From Solen grandis (Eukaryota; Mollusca; Bivalvia; Adapedonta; Solenidae), in NCBI GenBank assembly GCA_021229015.1, contig CM037783.1, positions 23,107,751-23,171,750 on the forward strand: DNA of 64,000 bases, read 5' to 3'. Shown one piece after another: positions 1 to 10,037 of the stretch (the stretch's first letter is position 1; each line of letters opens with the position of its first letter). Below the pieces are notes generated by a model. It did not search any database. It worked only from the letters and a program-made list of their open reading frames with translations, and had not been told where the DNA came from. Made by a program: the position numbers and the translations under genes.

Positions 1-797
1 TTTTGGCTGATATCAGACCATTAGGTCAGAGTTACACCCTTAGTATTATTAAAAAAGTCAGATTGCACTTTTTTCACTTAGCATCTTTATTTTTTAGGTC
101 ATTGTCTTTAAATTTTTAACCATGTTTACCATCAAATTTTGGCTTTAAATTGGATTAATGGCTGAAATGGACCCTAGGTCGAGTTAGCCCTTTAAAAATG
201 CTACAAGTATCAAGTATTTCACTTTTTAGCCCTCTAGGTCACCAGGTCAAATCTTTTTAAAACCTTTTGTAACACTCTTAGGCCACAGTTTTGGCCCAAT
301 CATCATAAACTTGGTCAGATTTTGTCTACATGATATCGCAAATGAGTTCGAAAATGGGTCATGGGGGGTCAAAATCTAGGTCACCAGGTCAAATCTTAGA
401 AAAACCTTGTGAACACTCTAGAGGCCACAGTTTTGGCCCAATCTTCATGAAACTTGGTCATGATGTTTGTCTACATGATATCTCGGATGGGTTCGAAAAT
501 GGGTCATGTGGGGTCAAAATCTAGGTCACCAGGTCAAATCTTAGAAAAACCTTGTTAACACTCTAGAGGCCACAGTTTTGGACCAATCTTCATGAAACTT
601 GGTCAGGATGTTTGTCTACATAATATCTCGGATGGGTTTGAAAATGGGTCATGTGGGGTCAAAAACTAGGTCACCAGGTAAATTCAGGTAGGATCAAAAC
701 CTTGTGAACACTTTAGATGCCAGATTTTTTGTCCCTTTGCCTAACACAGCCATCTTAATCAGGTGAGCGACACAGGGCCATCTTGGCCCTCTTGTTT
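1..797 (+). repeat. Tandem-repeat mobile element, 5' end outside window
   Basis: Noncoding interspersed element running in from the left edge. Positions 1-230 resemble the array at 3935-4262 (phrases such as 'ggctgatat..ttaggtcag'). From about 230 it becomes a tandem array with a period of 145 bp, measured between the CTAGGTCACC motifs at 376, 521 and 666. Each unit carries AGGTCACCAGGTCA. The element ends with the 3' signature GGCCCTCTTGTTT at 785-797, after a GGTGAGCGAC motif. Short open frames here run across repeat units and are not genes. Confidence 0.85.
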
Positions 798-804
798 AAG
801 TTTT

Positions 805-1714
805 TATTAGCTCACCTGAGCATAGTCGTCCGTCAACAATTTTGATGTTTACACACTAGAGGCCACAATTTTGATCCAATCTTCCTCAAACTTGGTCAGA
901 ATGTTTGTCTTGATGATATCTTGAACCCTTTCGAAAATGGGTCAGGTTGGATATAAAAAAAGAGGTCAGTAGGTCAAATCTTAGAAAAATCTTGTTTACA
1001 CACTAGAGGCCACAATTTTGATCCAATCTTCCTCAAACTTGGTCAGAAGTTTTCTTGATGATATCTTGAACCCTTTTATAAGGGTCAGGTTGGATCCAAA
1101 AGTAGGTCAGTAGGTCAAATCTAAGAAAAACCTTGTTTACACATTAGAGGCCACAATTTTGATCCAATCTTCCTAAATCAGAAAGTTTGTCTTGATGATA
1201 TCTTGAACCCTTTCGAAAATGGGTCAGGTTGGATCCAAAAGTAGGTCAGTAGGTCAAATCTTAGAAAAATCTTGTTTACACACTAGAGGTACAATTTTAT
1301 CCAATCTTCTTCAAACTTGGAGAATGTTTGTCTTGATGAATCCAATCTTCTCAAACTTGGTCAGAATGTTTGTCTTGATGATATCTCGAACCAGTTCGAA
1401 AATGGGCTGGGCCGGACCGAAAAGTAGGTCAATAGGTCAAATCTTAGAAATATCTTGTTTGCACACTAAAGGCCACAGTTCAGGAGTTATGTCCCTTTTA
1501 ATGTTTAAATTTGTGTGTTAAAGCCATACTATCTCTCAGTCAAGTATGACTTTAAATTTTAACCACAGGCACTGTTTTGATCATTGAACTGAAATGATGT
1601 CATAGATTATGTATTCTGACAGTACAACTATGCTATAATTTAGTAACTTGTACAGGCAATGAAGGAAATTTTTTCAGGTGAGCGTCTTTAGGGCCATCTT
1701 GGCCCTCTTGTTTA
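805..1714 (+). repeat. Tandem-repeat mobile element, same superfamily
   Basis: Starts TTAGCTCACCTGAGC just downstream of the previous element's 3' end, so the two lie head to tail. The internal array has units of about 140 bp carrying AGGTCAGTAGGTCA (near 965, 1104, 1242, and a variant near 1424). The 3' end is again GGTGAGCG..GGCCCTCTTGTTT (1676-1714). Several units have internal deletions. No coding capacity. Confidence 0.85.
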
Positions 1715-1766
1715 TTTTCTTTTTTTGGTTTATGTTTATTTTTAAATCAAAAGGAAGCAAATAAAA

Positions 1767-3621
1767 ACTAGAAGTCGTTTGTTTAAGATACAAACGAAGC
1801 GGCTTTCCGTTTGCTTATTTCAAAGGTATTAAATACGATTATGTTAAAAAATAAGCTTTAAAAAAATTTTTTTTTCATTTTTTTTTTCATTTACATCTTC
1901 TTAAGAAGATATTGAGAAAACATAAATATGGATCTTATTGATTACGCACCTATTTACTATCATTCAGAAAAAAAAAACAGGAAAATTTTAAGATAATACT
2001 ATCCTCAAGAATTGTTTTCTTACGTTCAGTATTCAATCGACTTTAAATTGATTGAGTTTTACATTTGCAAAATTAGATGGAAACAAAGGCAGAGGTGTAA
2101 GCAAAATAATGAAAATAATTTCTTATTTCTATGTAATTAACGTTATAAACGTCTTGAAACTTTCAACTATTCATTTGCTTTGTATATTTGCTTAATTTTT
2201 ACAGATTTAGAAAAAGAAACCGTTAAACATTTAGAAAACATAAAAAATCAATAGGAAGATATACATGTATTTGTCATTTTCTTCAGGTTTGCAGAAAGCC
2301 GTGATAACAAATGCAATATCATATCCAGATAGATTTTCTGGCTCTAGTATAATTAAACTATACTACTCAAAATTTGCTAAGGATCACTTTATATTTATTA
2401 TCAGAAGTTCTGAACACTTGAATTATTTAATATAATGATTGGAAAGGCAACTTGTAATGATTATTATAATATTGCCTCAAATAATCAAATAAACCAGTTA
2501 AGAGGTATTACTCAAAATGGTGATCATCAAAAGCAAATCTATCAAATACACAAGTAAATGGGATTTCACTAAGTAATCCTTAGCAAATTTTGAGTATATA
2601 ATTCATCGTAAATGTGACTCATCTACTAAAAAAATGTATCACAATTCACTATTCAATGCAGACACTCATTCCTGCAAAAGAACAATCGGATCTTGCCCAA
2701 CCAACCCAATGACCGCTTTCATTTCTTTCTTCAAATTGATATATTTCCATGATTTAGCCCTTTGAATAAGGCATGTTTGATAACGTAATCACTTGAAATT
2801 TTCTGGACTTTTTGCGCATGTTAAGGTACGGCAATATTACTTATTTAAAGTACATATGTCCAATCTTTTGATCTTTTTAATATGTTTTGCTTACAAATCA
2901 ATGCTGTCATAAACAAGTGACACAAACATAAATTCCTTAAGGTATGCTTAAGATAGGCATCAATACTCATGACGCTGGAGCCCGAATACATATTGAAATG
3001 AATTATTTTAATATTTCAACGACGTCAAAATCAAGTGATTAAAGAAAAATATCTTTTTTGCGAGGACATGTTCAGCTAACGTTCTATTGATCAAGAAAAA
3101 AATATATCTTCAAGAATGTGAACAGGTTTGTTTTCACATTTTCAAGTAGGCAATTTTCCATCAAACATGAATAACTGCCATGTTTGATGACGTAATCACT
3201 TGAAATTTTCCAGACTTCTGAACGTACTAAGTTTCGGCATTTTTGAAAATTTTAAGTCCATTGGTCGAATTGGCGATTTTTTTTTTTTTTTAAGATAATT
3301 CTTGCTTTAGTATGCATGACGTCATAACCACGTGACAAATCAAACATTTCTTGCAGTATGCATCACTTCAATTTTAACTCCATGAATTCTGAAGATTCAA
3401 TTAAGATTGATTCAAAATTCATGATACCAGAGCGAGAGAAATGTTATAAAAATGTTTTTTGTCTTTTTTATGACGTCATAACCATGTGACATAAGAGAAA
3501 ATCATTCAGAAAAAAGAATGTAAACCTCGATGCCGATATGCTGTCCAATTTTCATGCTTCTAATGCATCAGGGGGCTTTGTAACATTAAAATGTAATTTA
3601 AGAACCAAAGTTCGAAAAACG
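1767..3621 (-). repeat. Long inverted repeat, left arm
   Basis: Reverse complement of 17.58-20.56 kb. The outer edge (AAACTAGAAGTC.. at 1767) matches the edge of the right arm near 20563. Landmarks in register include 2641-2740 against 18470-18570, 2960-3050 against 18165-18250, and 3340-3600 against 17600-17880. The copies differ by many substitutions and small indels, so the duplication is not recent. The arm is noncoding. It contains TGACGTCA (3317-3324, 3471-3478) and CACGTG (3329-3334), and stops where half of a MITE begins. It may be a fold-back element or simply two opposed copies of one interspersed repeat. Confidence 0.85.
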
Positions 3622-3700
3622 GAGTTACTCGCAGGCTGATCTGGTTTTATGCTGTTTGCATAGGTCTTTTCATGGTGTCCTCTATGAGGGAAAGGGTTAA
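3622..3700 (+). mobile_element. Half copy of piggyBac-type MITE
   Basis: Matches the right half of the MITE at 5498-5739. It begins at the apex of that element's central hairpin (AGTTACTCGCAGG), runs through the same terminal inverted repeat (GAGGGAAAGGG) and ends in TTAA (3697-3700). The left half is missing. It joins directly to the inner end of the long inverted-repeat arm. Confidence 0.8.
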
Positions 3701-3934
3701 AATACAAACATCTACTGACTTAAAACTTATTAAATATGATCAGTTATACTGGAAACTATTTAAAAAAATATCGGTCACATAAAATTATTACAATTACAGC
3801 TTTACATTCGACTGCAATACCAATTTGCACATGCGCTTACGGAAGTGAAAACCAATTTTAATTAGACATACTAATATATATACAGTACTTAATAACAGTA
3901 ATGTATATACAGTACTGAATACCGTCCAGAAAAA
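3701..3934. other. Unassigned AT-rich spacer
   Basis: Between the half MITE and the next array. It contains a small duplication of an 'atatatacagtact' motif (about 3875-3915). No coding or RNA signal seen. Confidence 0.5.
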
Positions 3935-4262
3935 TGCCAGACTTTACTTTTTTTACTCTCTAGCATCTTCATTTCTGAATCAATTACCTTCAAACTTTAT
4001 GGCAATGTTTATGACAATAATTTCTTGGTCAAGCACTATTATGGCTGAAATTGGCTAATTAGGTCAGGAGTTATGCCCCTTTTAATATAAAAAAATGTCA
4101 GATTTCATTAAAATGTTTACAATCTAGCATCATCATTTCTTAAGCAATCATCTTCAAACTTCATGACAATGTGAATAGCCATAAAATCCCGGCCAAGTTC
4201 AACTAAGGCTGATATTAACCAATAAGGTCAGGAGTTTTGCCCCTTTTGATACAAATATGCCA
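3935..4262 (+). repeat. Tandem-repeat element fragment (about 140-bp units)
   Basis: Two to three units with the motifs 'ctagcatcttcatttct', 'caaacttcatg' and 'aggtcaggagttatgcccctttta'. It is the same family as 1-230, and its 3' part may be the fragment at 5760-5875, with other elements between them. No coding capacity. Confidence 0.7.
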
Positions 4263-4267
4263 ATTTC

Positions 4268-5290
4268 ATTTTGTTATACTCCCAAAGGGCAATCTTATGT
4301 TATGTCACTGGTCGTCCATCCGTCTTTCCGTTAGCAGTTTTGTGTCCGCTCTGTATCTTAAGAACCACTTTAAGGAAATTGAAATTATTTGACAGGAAAG
4401 TTGAGCATACAGAGATGATGTGCAAAGCATAGTTTTTGAATGGCTTTCTTCAAGGTCAAGGTCACACTTGAAGGTCACATGACATATACAATGTTATAAT
4501 GTAAGTGTTCACTCTGTATCTTAAGAACCACTTGAAAGAAATTGAAATTATTTGACGGGAAAGTTAAGCATACATAGATGATGTGCAAAGCATAGTTTTT
4601 GAATGTCTTTCTTCAAGGTCAAGGTCACACTTGAAGGTCACATGACATATACAATGTTATAATGTAAGTGTTCGCTCTGTATCTTAAGAACCACTGGAAG
4701 GAAATTAAAATTATTTGATAGAAATATCAACTATACTGAGAGGATGTGCAGAGCGTAGGTTTGGATTTCTTAGTTGAAGGTCAAGGTCACACTTGAAGGT
4801 CACATGACATATACACTGTTATAATGTAAGAATATTTTGTGTCCGCTCTGTATCTTAAGAACCTCTGAAAGGAAATTATAATTATTTGACAGAAATGTCA
4901 ACCATACTAAAGGGTATGCAATACGTAGGTTTTGGATGTCTTTGTTCAAGTTCAAGGTCAAACTTGAAGGTTATTAGCAATTTCTTGTCCATTCTGTATC
5001 TTTGGAAGGAAATTGAAATTATTTGACAGAAAAGTTAAGCATACTGAGAGGATGTGCAGTGCAAAGGTTTCGGATGTCTTGGTTGAAGGTCAAGGTCACT
5101 CTTGAAGGTCACATGTCTTACTGTTATAATGTTTGATTATTTTGTGCCCGCTCTATATCTCTTGAATCACTCAAGCAGATTTAATCTGTTTGTCAGAAAT
5201 GGTAACCAGACTGAGATGAAGTGCAGATCAAGTGCAAGTTTCAACTGTATTGGATCAAACAACATGCCATACAGATATTTTGTGTCTATT
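4268..5290 (+). repeat. Tandem-repeat mobile element (about 165-bp units)
   Basis: Begins TTATACTCCCAAAGGG, then a GTCCATCCGTC segment, then six units starting near 4341, 4505, 4669, 4840, 4986 and 5142. Each begins with a form of TGTCCGCTCTGTATCTTAAG and most contain TCAAGGTCAAGGTCACACTT followed by another AAGGTCA. Noncoding. The architecture matches the elements at 18888 and 62920. Confidence 0.85.
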
Positions 5291-5475
5291 TATTAGTCCC
5301 CTACCAATGTTTACACAAGAGAGGGCTATAAGTTTGCCCTCCTTTCTGTCTATCCACATCTCCATATTAAAATATAGCTTTTCATAAAGTGCTTATCCAT
5401 TTGTCAAAGGTAGTTGACTTTCACTACCTTTCTTCGGACGTATATTGACCTGCTGCAGCTCTCAGCAGAGCTCTT
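5291..5475 (+). repeat. Short tandem-element fragment ending CTCTTGTTT
   Basis: Starts TTAGTCCCCTACCAA, an incomplete hairpin-like 5' end, shortly after the previous array. It lacks internal tandem units and finishes GCAGAGCTCTTGTTT at 5475. It looks like an internally deleted member of the same superfamily. Confidence 0.65.
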
Positions 5476-5497
5476 GTTTACATTATAGCATTATTTC

Positions 5498-5739
5498 TTA
5501 ACCCTTTCCCTCATATAGACTCATTTTGACGCACTCAGTAGGTACCACATAAAGCCTGATCTGCAGAAAACCACATTTAAACCTTACCAAATTTAATTAC
5601 AAATTCCTCATTTCCAGACCACTGAGGAGCAGCGAACAGCATAAAACCTGATCAGCCTGCGAGTTACTCGCAGGCTGATCTGGTTTTATGCTGTTCGCAT
5701 AGGTCTTTTCATGGTGTCCTCTATCAGGGAAAGGGTTAA
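5498..5739. mobile_element. piggyBac-type MITE with central hairpin
   Basis: A 234-bp noncoding element (5502-5735) flanked by TTAA at 5498-5501 and 5736-5739, the target duplication typical of piggyBac transposons. The ends are inverted repeats starting CCCTTTCCCT. The centre is a 67-nt near-perfect hairpin (5632-5698): two 33-nt arms with one mismatch around a single T, including the 15-bp arm GATCAGCCTGCGAGT at 5650-5664. No transposase, so it would depend on a source in trans. Assignment rests on the TTAA and CCC termini. Confidence 0.85.
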
Positions 5740-5759
5740 AATATCAGAACACCACACAT

Positions 5760-5875
5760 ACTGGTATTTGCCGTTTTTACTCTCTTAACAGCTTTATTTC
5801 TTCAGCAGTGCAGGCACTGAAGGCAATGTTTCTCAGGTGAGCGACTTCAGGGCCATCTTGGCCCTCTTGTTTCTT
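5760..5875 (+). repeat. 3' end of a tandem-repeat element
   Basis: A remnant containing a 'tactctcttaacagctttatttct' type unit, then CAGGTGAGCGAC and the 3' signature GGCCCTCTTGTTT. Together with 3935-4262 it may be one element split by the elements between. Confidence 0.7.
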
Positions 5876-6510
5876 TTTCGTTTCTGTATACATGTATTAT
5901 ATATACAAAGTTGAAAAGTATATTTGCTGTATTATGATAAAATTTCAGCCAAAATGAATCCACGGTTTAGGGATTTTTTTTTTTAAAATCAAATAACATT
6001 TTAAATGTAGCCTACATTCTCTAATTTCTGTCATTGACATCAAGTTTTATATGTTCAGTATATGTGAAACAAGGCAACACCTGTTTATACTGAGGGTTAC
6101 TTTCAGAGAGATCTGGATTTATTTTGTTCAACATGTATTGTTTTAAAAATATAGATGCTATCTAAATTTGACACTGGCATCTCACGACTTACTCTTTACT
6201 TCTTATAGACTCGTATTGATGCATTGGCAAACAGAGTAGCAGGGATTCCCTAGAAGTTTTCAAATGGGGGACAGATGACTCCTTGTTATATAGATAAATG
6301 ATTTATTAGCTAGTGTTAAATTAACTTAGCTTTTCATTGTCTCTTTCTGGTTGACATTTGTGCAAATTTTGATCAAAATCTCATCTATCCTTGGATGGTC
6401 ACCTGTTATTACTGGGCATTATCTTACTTATAAATTGATAGACTGTGGAGGGGGCTGGGGGTATAGATAAGATTTCAGATTTTGTGAAAAACCAATATGT
6501 ATAGCTTATT
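5876..6510. other. Intergenic, no feature recognised
   Basis: AT-rich single-copy-looking sequence. No open frame, splice-site pair, RNA gene or repeat seen. Confidence 0.5.
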
Positions 6511-6514
6511 CAGC

Positions 6515-8190
6515 ACTTTTAGCTTGTCTGTTTTTCGAAAGAAAAAAATACAACCTATTGTTGTAACTTCGTCGTCTGCGTTGTCGTCATCAGGCGTCGT
6601 CGTCCGGAATCTTGAAAATGACCATAACTTCTCTATTCCATATACAACTTTCATTTTTGGTATGCATATTCATCTTGACAAGGCCTATCCAGACATGCAA
6701 ATATTCACCTATTGGTCCTGACCTTGACCGTTGACCTATTTTTCTGTAACTTTTGAAAACTTTAAAATGCCTGTCATTTCAAAACCGTTGTAAACAGGGC
6801 ACTGATATTTCACTTGTGAATTCCTTGTATCAAGACCTTTCCATCTGTGTTACTTTTTGAACTTTTGACCTTGACCTTTAACTTTGACCTATTTTTGAAA
6901 TGTTTAACTAAAAACTTTAATGTTGGCTGTAATTTCTTTACTATTTGACATACAACTTTTATTTTTGGTTTGCATTGGTTTGCATATTCATCTTTGCAAG
7001 GGCTATTCGGATATACCTCAACATTTCATCTATCCACCTCAACCTCGACTTTGACCTTTAACCTATTTTTGCTGTAACTTTTGAAAACTTTAAATTGCCT
7101 GTCATTTCAGAACGGTTGTCAACAGGGCACTGATGTTTCACATGTGAATTCCTTGTAGCAAGACTTTTCCATCAATGTTACACTTTTAGACTTTTGACCT
7201 TGACCTTTGAACTTTGACCTATTTTGAAATGTTGAACAAAAAACTTTAACACTGGCCGTAATTTCTTTTCTATTAACTATTTACTATAAAGACATTCAAC
7301 TTTATTTTTGGTATGCATATTCATCTTTGCAGGGCTATTCAGATATACCTCAACATTTTATCTAACATTCTTGACCTTTACCTTGACCTATTTTTGCTTT
7401 AATTTTTGAAAACTATAAAATGCCTGTCATTTCAGAACTGTTACGAACAGGGCACTAATATTCTTGTAGGAACACCTTTCCATCAAGGTTGCACTTTTGA
7501 CCTTGCCCTTTGAACTTTGACCTATTTTTGAAATGTTTAACTAAAAACTTTAACATTGGTCGTAATGTCTTTACTATTTGACATACAGCTTTTATTTTTG
7601 GTATGCTTTTTCAGCTTTGCAAGGGCTATTCAGATATACCTCAACATTTTATCTATCAATCATCAACCTTGACTTTTGACCTATTTTGGCTGTAATTTTT
7701 GAAAACTTTAAAATGCCTGTCATTTCAGAACTGTTACGAACAGGGCACTGATATTTCACATGTGAATTCCTTGTGGCAAGACCTTTCCTTCAATGTTACA
7801 CTTTTGGACTTTTGAACTTGACCTTTGAACTTTGACCTATGTTTGAAATGATTAACAAAAAACTTTAATGTTGGCCATAACATCTTTACTATTTGGCATA
7901 CAACTTTAATTTTTGGTATGCATATTCATCTTTGCAAGGGCTATTCAGATAGCTTTTTATTATTTGACATACATCTTTTATATTTTGTATGCATATTCAT
8001 CATGACAATGGTTTTTCAGATATACCTCAATATTTTATTTATCAACCTTGACCTTAATTTTTTAATTTTTAAAATTTTTTTGATTTTGGTCATGATCTTT
8101 AGGCAGATAAAAAAGAGCATTTTTTTTGTTTAATGTCTTTAAATTTTACAGTTTTGTGTTGATTATCAAAAACTCAGTGGATTAGCTATT
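6515..8190 (+). repeat. Tandem-repeat mobile element (about 320-bp units)
   Basis: Starts TTTTAGCTTGTCTGTTTTTC with a matching GAAAGAAAAA (hairpin-like), then a GTCGTC-rich segment (6570-6605). The array follows, with units recognisable by 'tttttggtatgcatattcat' near 6653, 6965, 7310, 7596, 7912 and 7985. Units contain repeated TGACCTTGACCT, the complement of AGGTCAAGGTCA. Its 3' end may be at 9743, after another element. The small open frames are chance. Confidence 0.8.
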
Positions 8191-8192
8191 GT

Positions 8193-9322
8193 GATTTTTG
8201 TGTCGCCTGCATAGCATGGCAGACACATAGGGATCACTTTGTCCGTCGTCGTCGGCGGCGGCGGCGGTGTCGTCGGCGGCGTCACACTTTCTTGTCCGGA
8301 GCATAACTCGAAAAGTATTTGAGGTATCACCTTGAAACTGAAAACATGAAAAGATCACATTGAGGTGGAGTGCAGTGCACAAGAATGATAACTCTGACTT
8401 TCGTATTTTCTGAGTTATTACCCTTTCTTGATTCTGAGATTTTATTTTTGTCCGGACCATAACTCAAAAAGTATTTGAGGTGTGACTTAAAACTTTATAG
8501 ATAGATAGATCTCATTGAAGAGGAGTGCAGTTCACATAAATGATAACTCTCACTTTCTTTTCTCCTGAGTTATTGTCCTTTGTTGATTCTCAGTCTTTAT
8601 TTTTGTCAGGAGCATAACATAAAAAGTATTTGAGATATTGCTTTGAAACTTCATAGATGGAAAGATCTCATGGATTTGTAGTGCAGTGCATAAGAATGAT
8701 AACTCTGTTTTATTTTCTGAGTTTTTCCCTTTTTTTGACTTGAAACTTCATAGATCTCAATGGTCTGAGTGCAGTGCACATGAATGATAACTCTGTTTCT
8801 CTTTTTCCTTGAGTTATTGCCCTTTGTTGATACTCAGACTTCATTTTTGTCTGGAGCATAACACGAAAAGTATTTGAGGTATTACTTTGAAACCTCACAG
8901 GTGGAAAGATCTCATGGAGTGCATTGTGCAAGAATGATAACTGTTGTATTTTTGGAGTTATTTCCCTTTGTTTATTTTTTTGGATTTAATTCTTGTGTGG
9001 TGCATAACTTGTAAAGTATTTGAAGTGTTAATTGCCTTAAACATTTATAGTAGATAGATCTCATTGGTCTGAGTGCAGTACACAAGAATGATAACTCAAT
9101 AATGATAATGATGACTACAAACTTGCAACATATATATAATTAACGTCATAAGTGCTTAATGACGTCATAATTTTTCTTACAGTTAATGTTTTGAATTCAT
9201 AGTCATTCTGACACTCCTCTGATGAAGACTGTATAGTCGAAAGTGCTCGGGAAAATTATTACATATTGCACTGTTTGAATATTTTATTCCCCCCCCCCCC
9301 CCAAAAAAAATAAAAAAAATAA

Positions 9323-9359
<37 letters not shown>

Positions 9360-9500
9360 ATTTGGTGTTATTTTGTACCTCACAAAATAGATTATGCTTT
9401 ATCAATAATTTGTCAAAAGATCGATTTTCTAGTCAATTCTTTCATCAAACATGCTTAAATGCAGGCGACACAAGTGTTCCGAGGAACACCCACATCTAGT
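8193..9500 (+). repeat. Tandem-repeat mobile element (about 155-bp units)
   Basis: Opens with an imperfect hairpin, TGTCGCCTGC..GGCAGACACA (8200-8227). A GTCGTCGTCGG segment follows, then five units beginning near 8290, 8450, 8605, 8847 and 8992 with 'gcataactcgaaaagtatttgagg' type sequence and 'gagtgcagtgcacaagaatgataactct'. The right end has GCGACACAAGTGTTCC (about 9464). About 9110-9440 looks like unrelated inserted DNA, with a C run at 9289-9302 and a TA/TG microsatellite at about 9323-9358. Confidence 0.8.
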
Positions 9501-9529
9501 TTATTTACATATTTACTTTGTGTCTTTGT

Positions 9530-9985
9530 GTTGTATACATTCTATTCCATGCATAGGTCAAGGTCATCCTTCAAGGGTAAAGGTCAAATTTAAAGGGTAT
9601 GGTACTTCAACTATGCATTTAAACATTTAAAGGCTAACAGTTTTAGTTGTGATTTTCTAGGTCAACTTTTTTTAAATGTTTAACAAAAGCATGTAACGTT
9701 GGCAAAAACATACGAGCGTTGGCACCTGCATGTGGTGCTCTTGTAAGCTTGTCTGTTCTTTTTTCTTTGTTGTTGTTTTTTTTTCCAAAGAAAAAAAAAG
9801 TTGAGATTTTTTCATCACTCTGATGTTGTCATCATTGGTGTTGACATCTTCATGAAAAGCTGTAATAGTGGCCAACTTAAATCTTTGGCATAACTTCTAA
9901 ACTGTAAAGCTTCTCTCATCAAGCTTTACATAATTTTTAAACAAAAACCGAGGAGTGTTGGCATCTGCATGCAGTGCTCTTGTTA
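9530..9985 (+). repeat. Two tandem-element 3' pieces, head to tail
   Basis: The first piece carries AGGTCAAGGTCA-like sequence (9557-9570) and ends GGTGCTCTTG at about 9743. A second copy starts immediately as AAGCTTGTCTGTTC with a T-rich/A-rich hairpin-like start (9745-9800), has one internal unit and ends CAGTGCTCTTGTTAC at about 9985. Noncoding. Confidence 0.7.
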
Positions 9986-10037
9986 CGAGTTACAGTCTCA
10001 TACCGTAGACTACTTGATAAACCTGAACATAGCTTGG

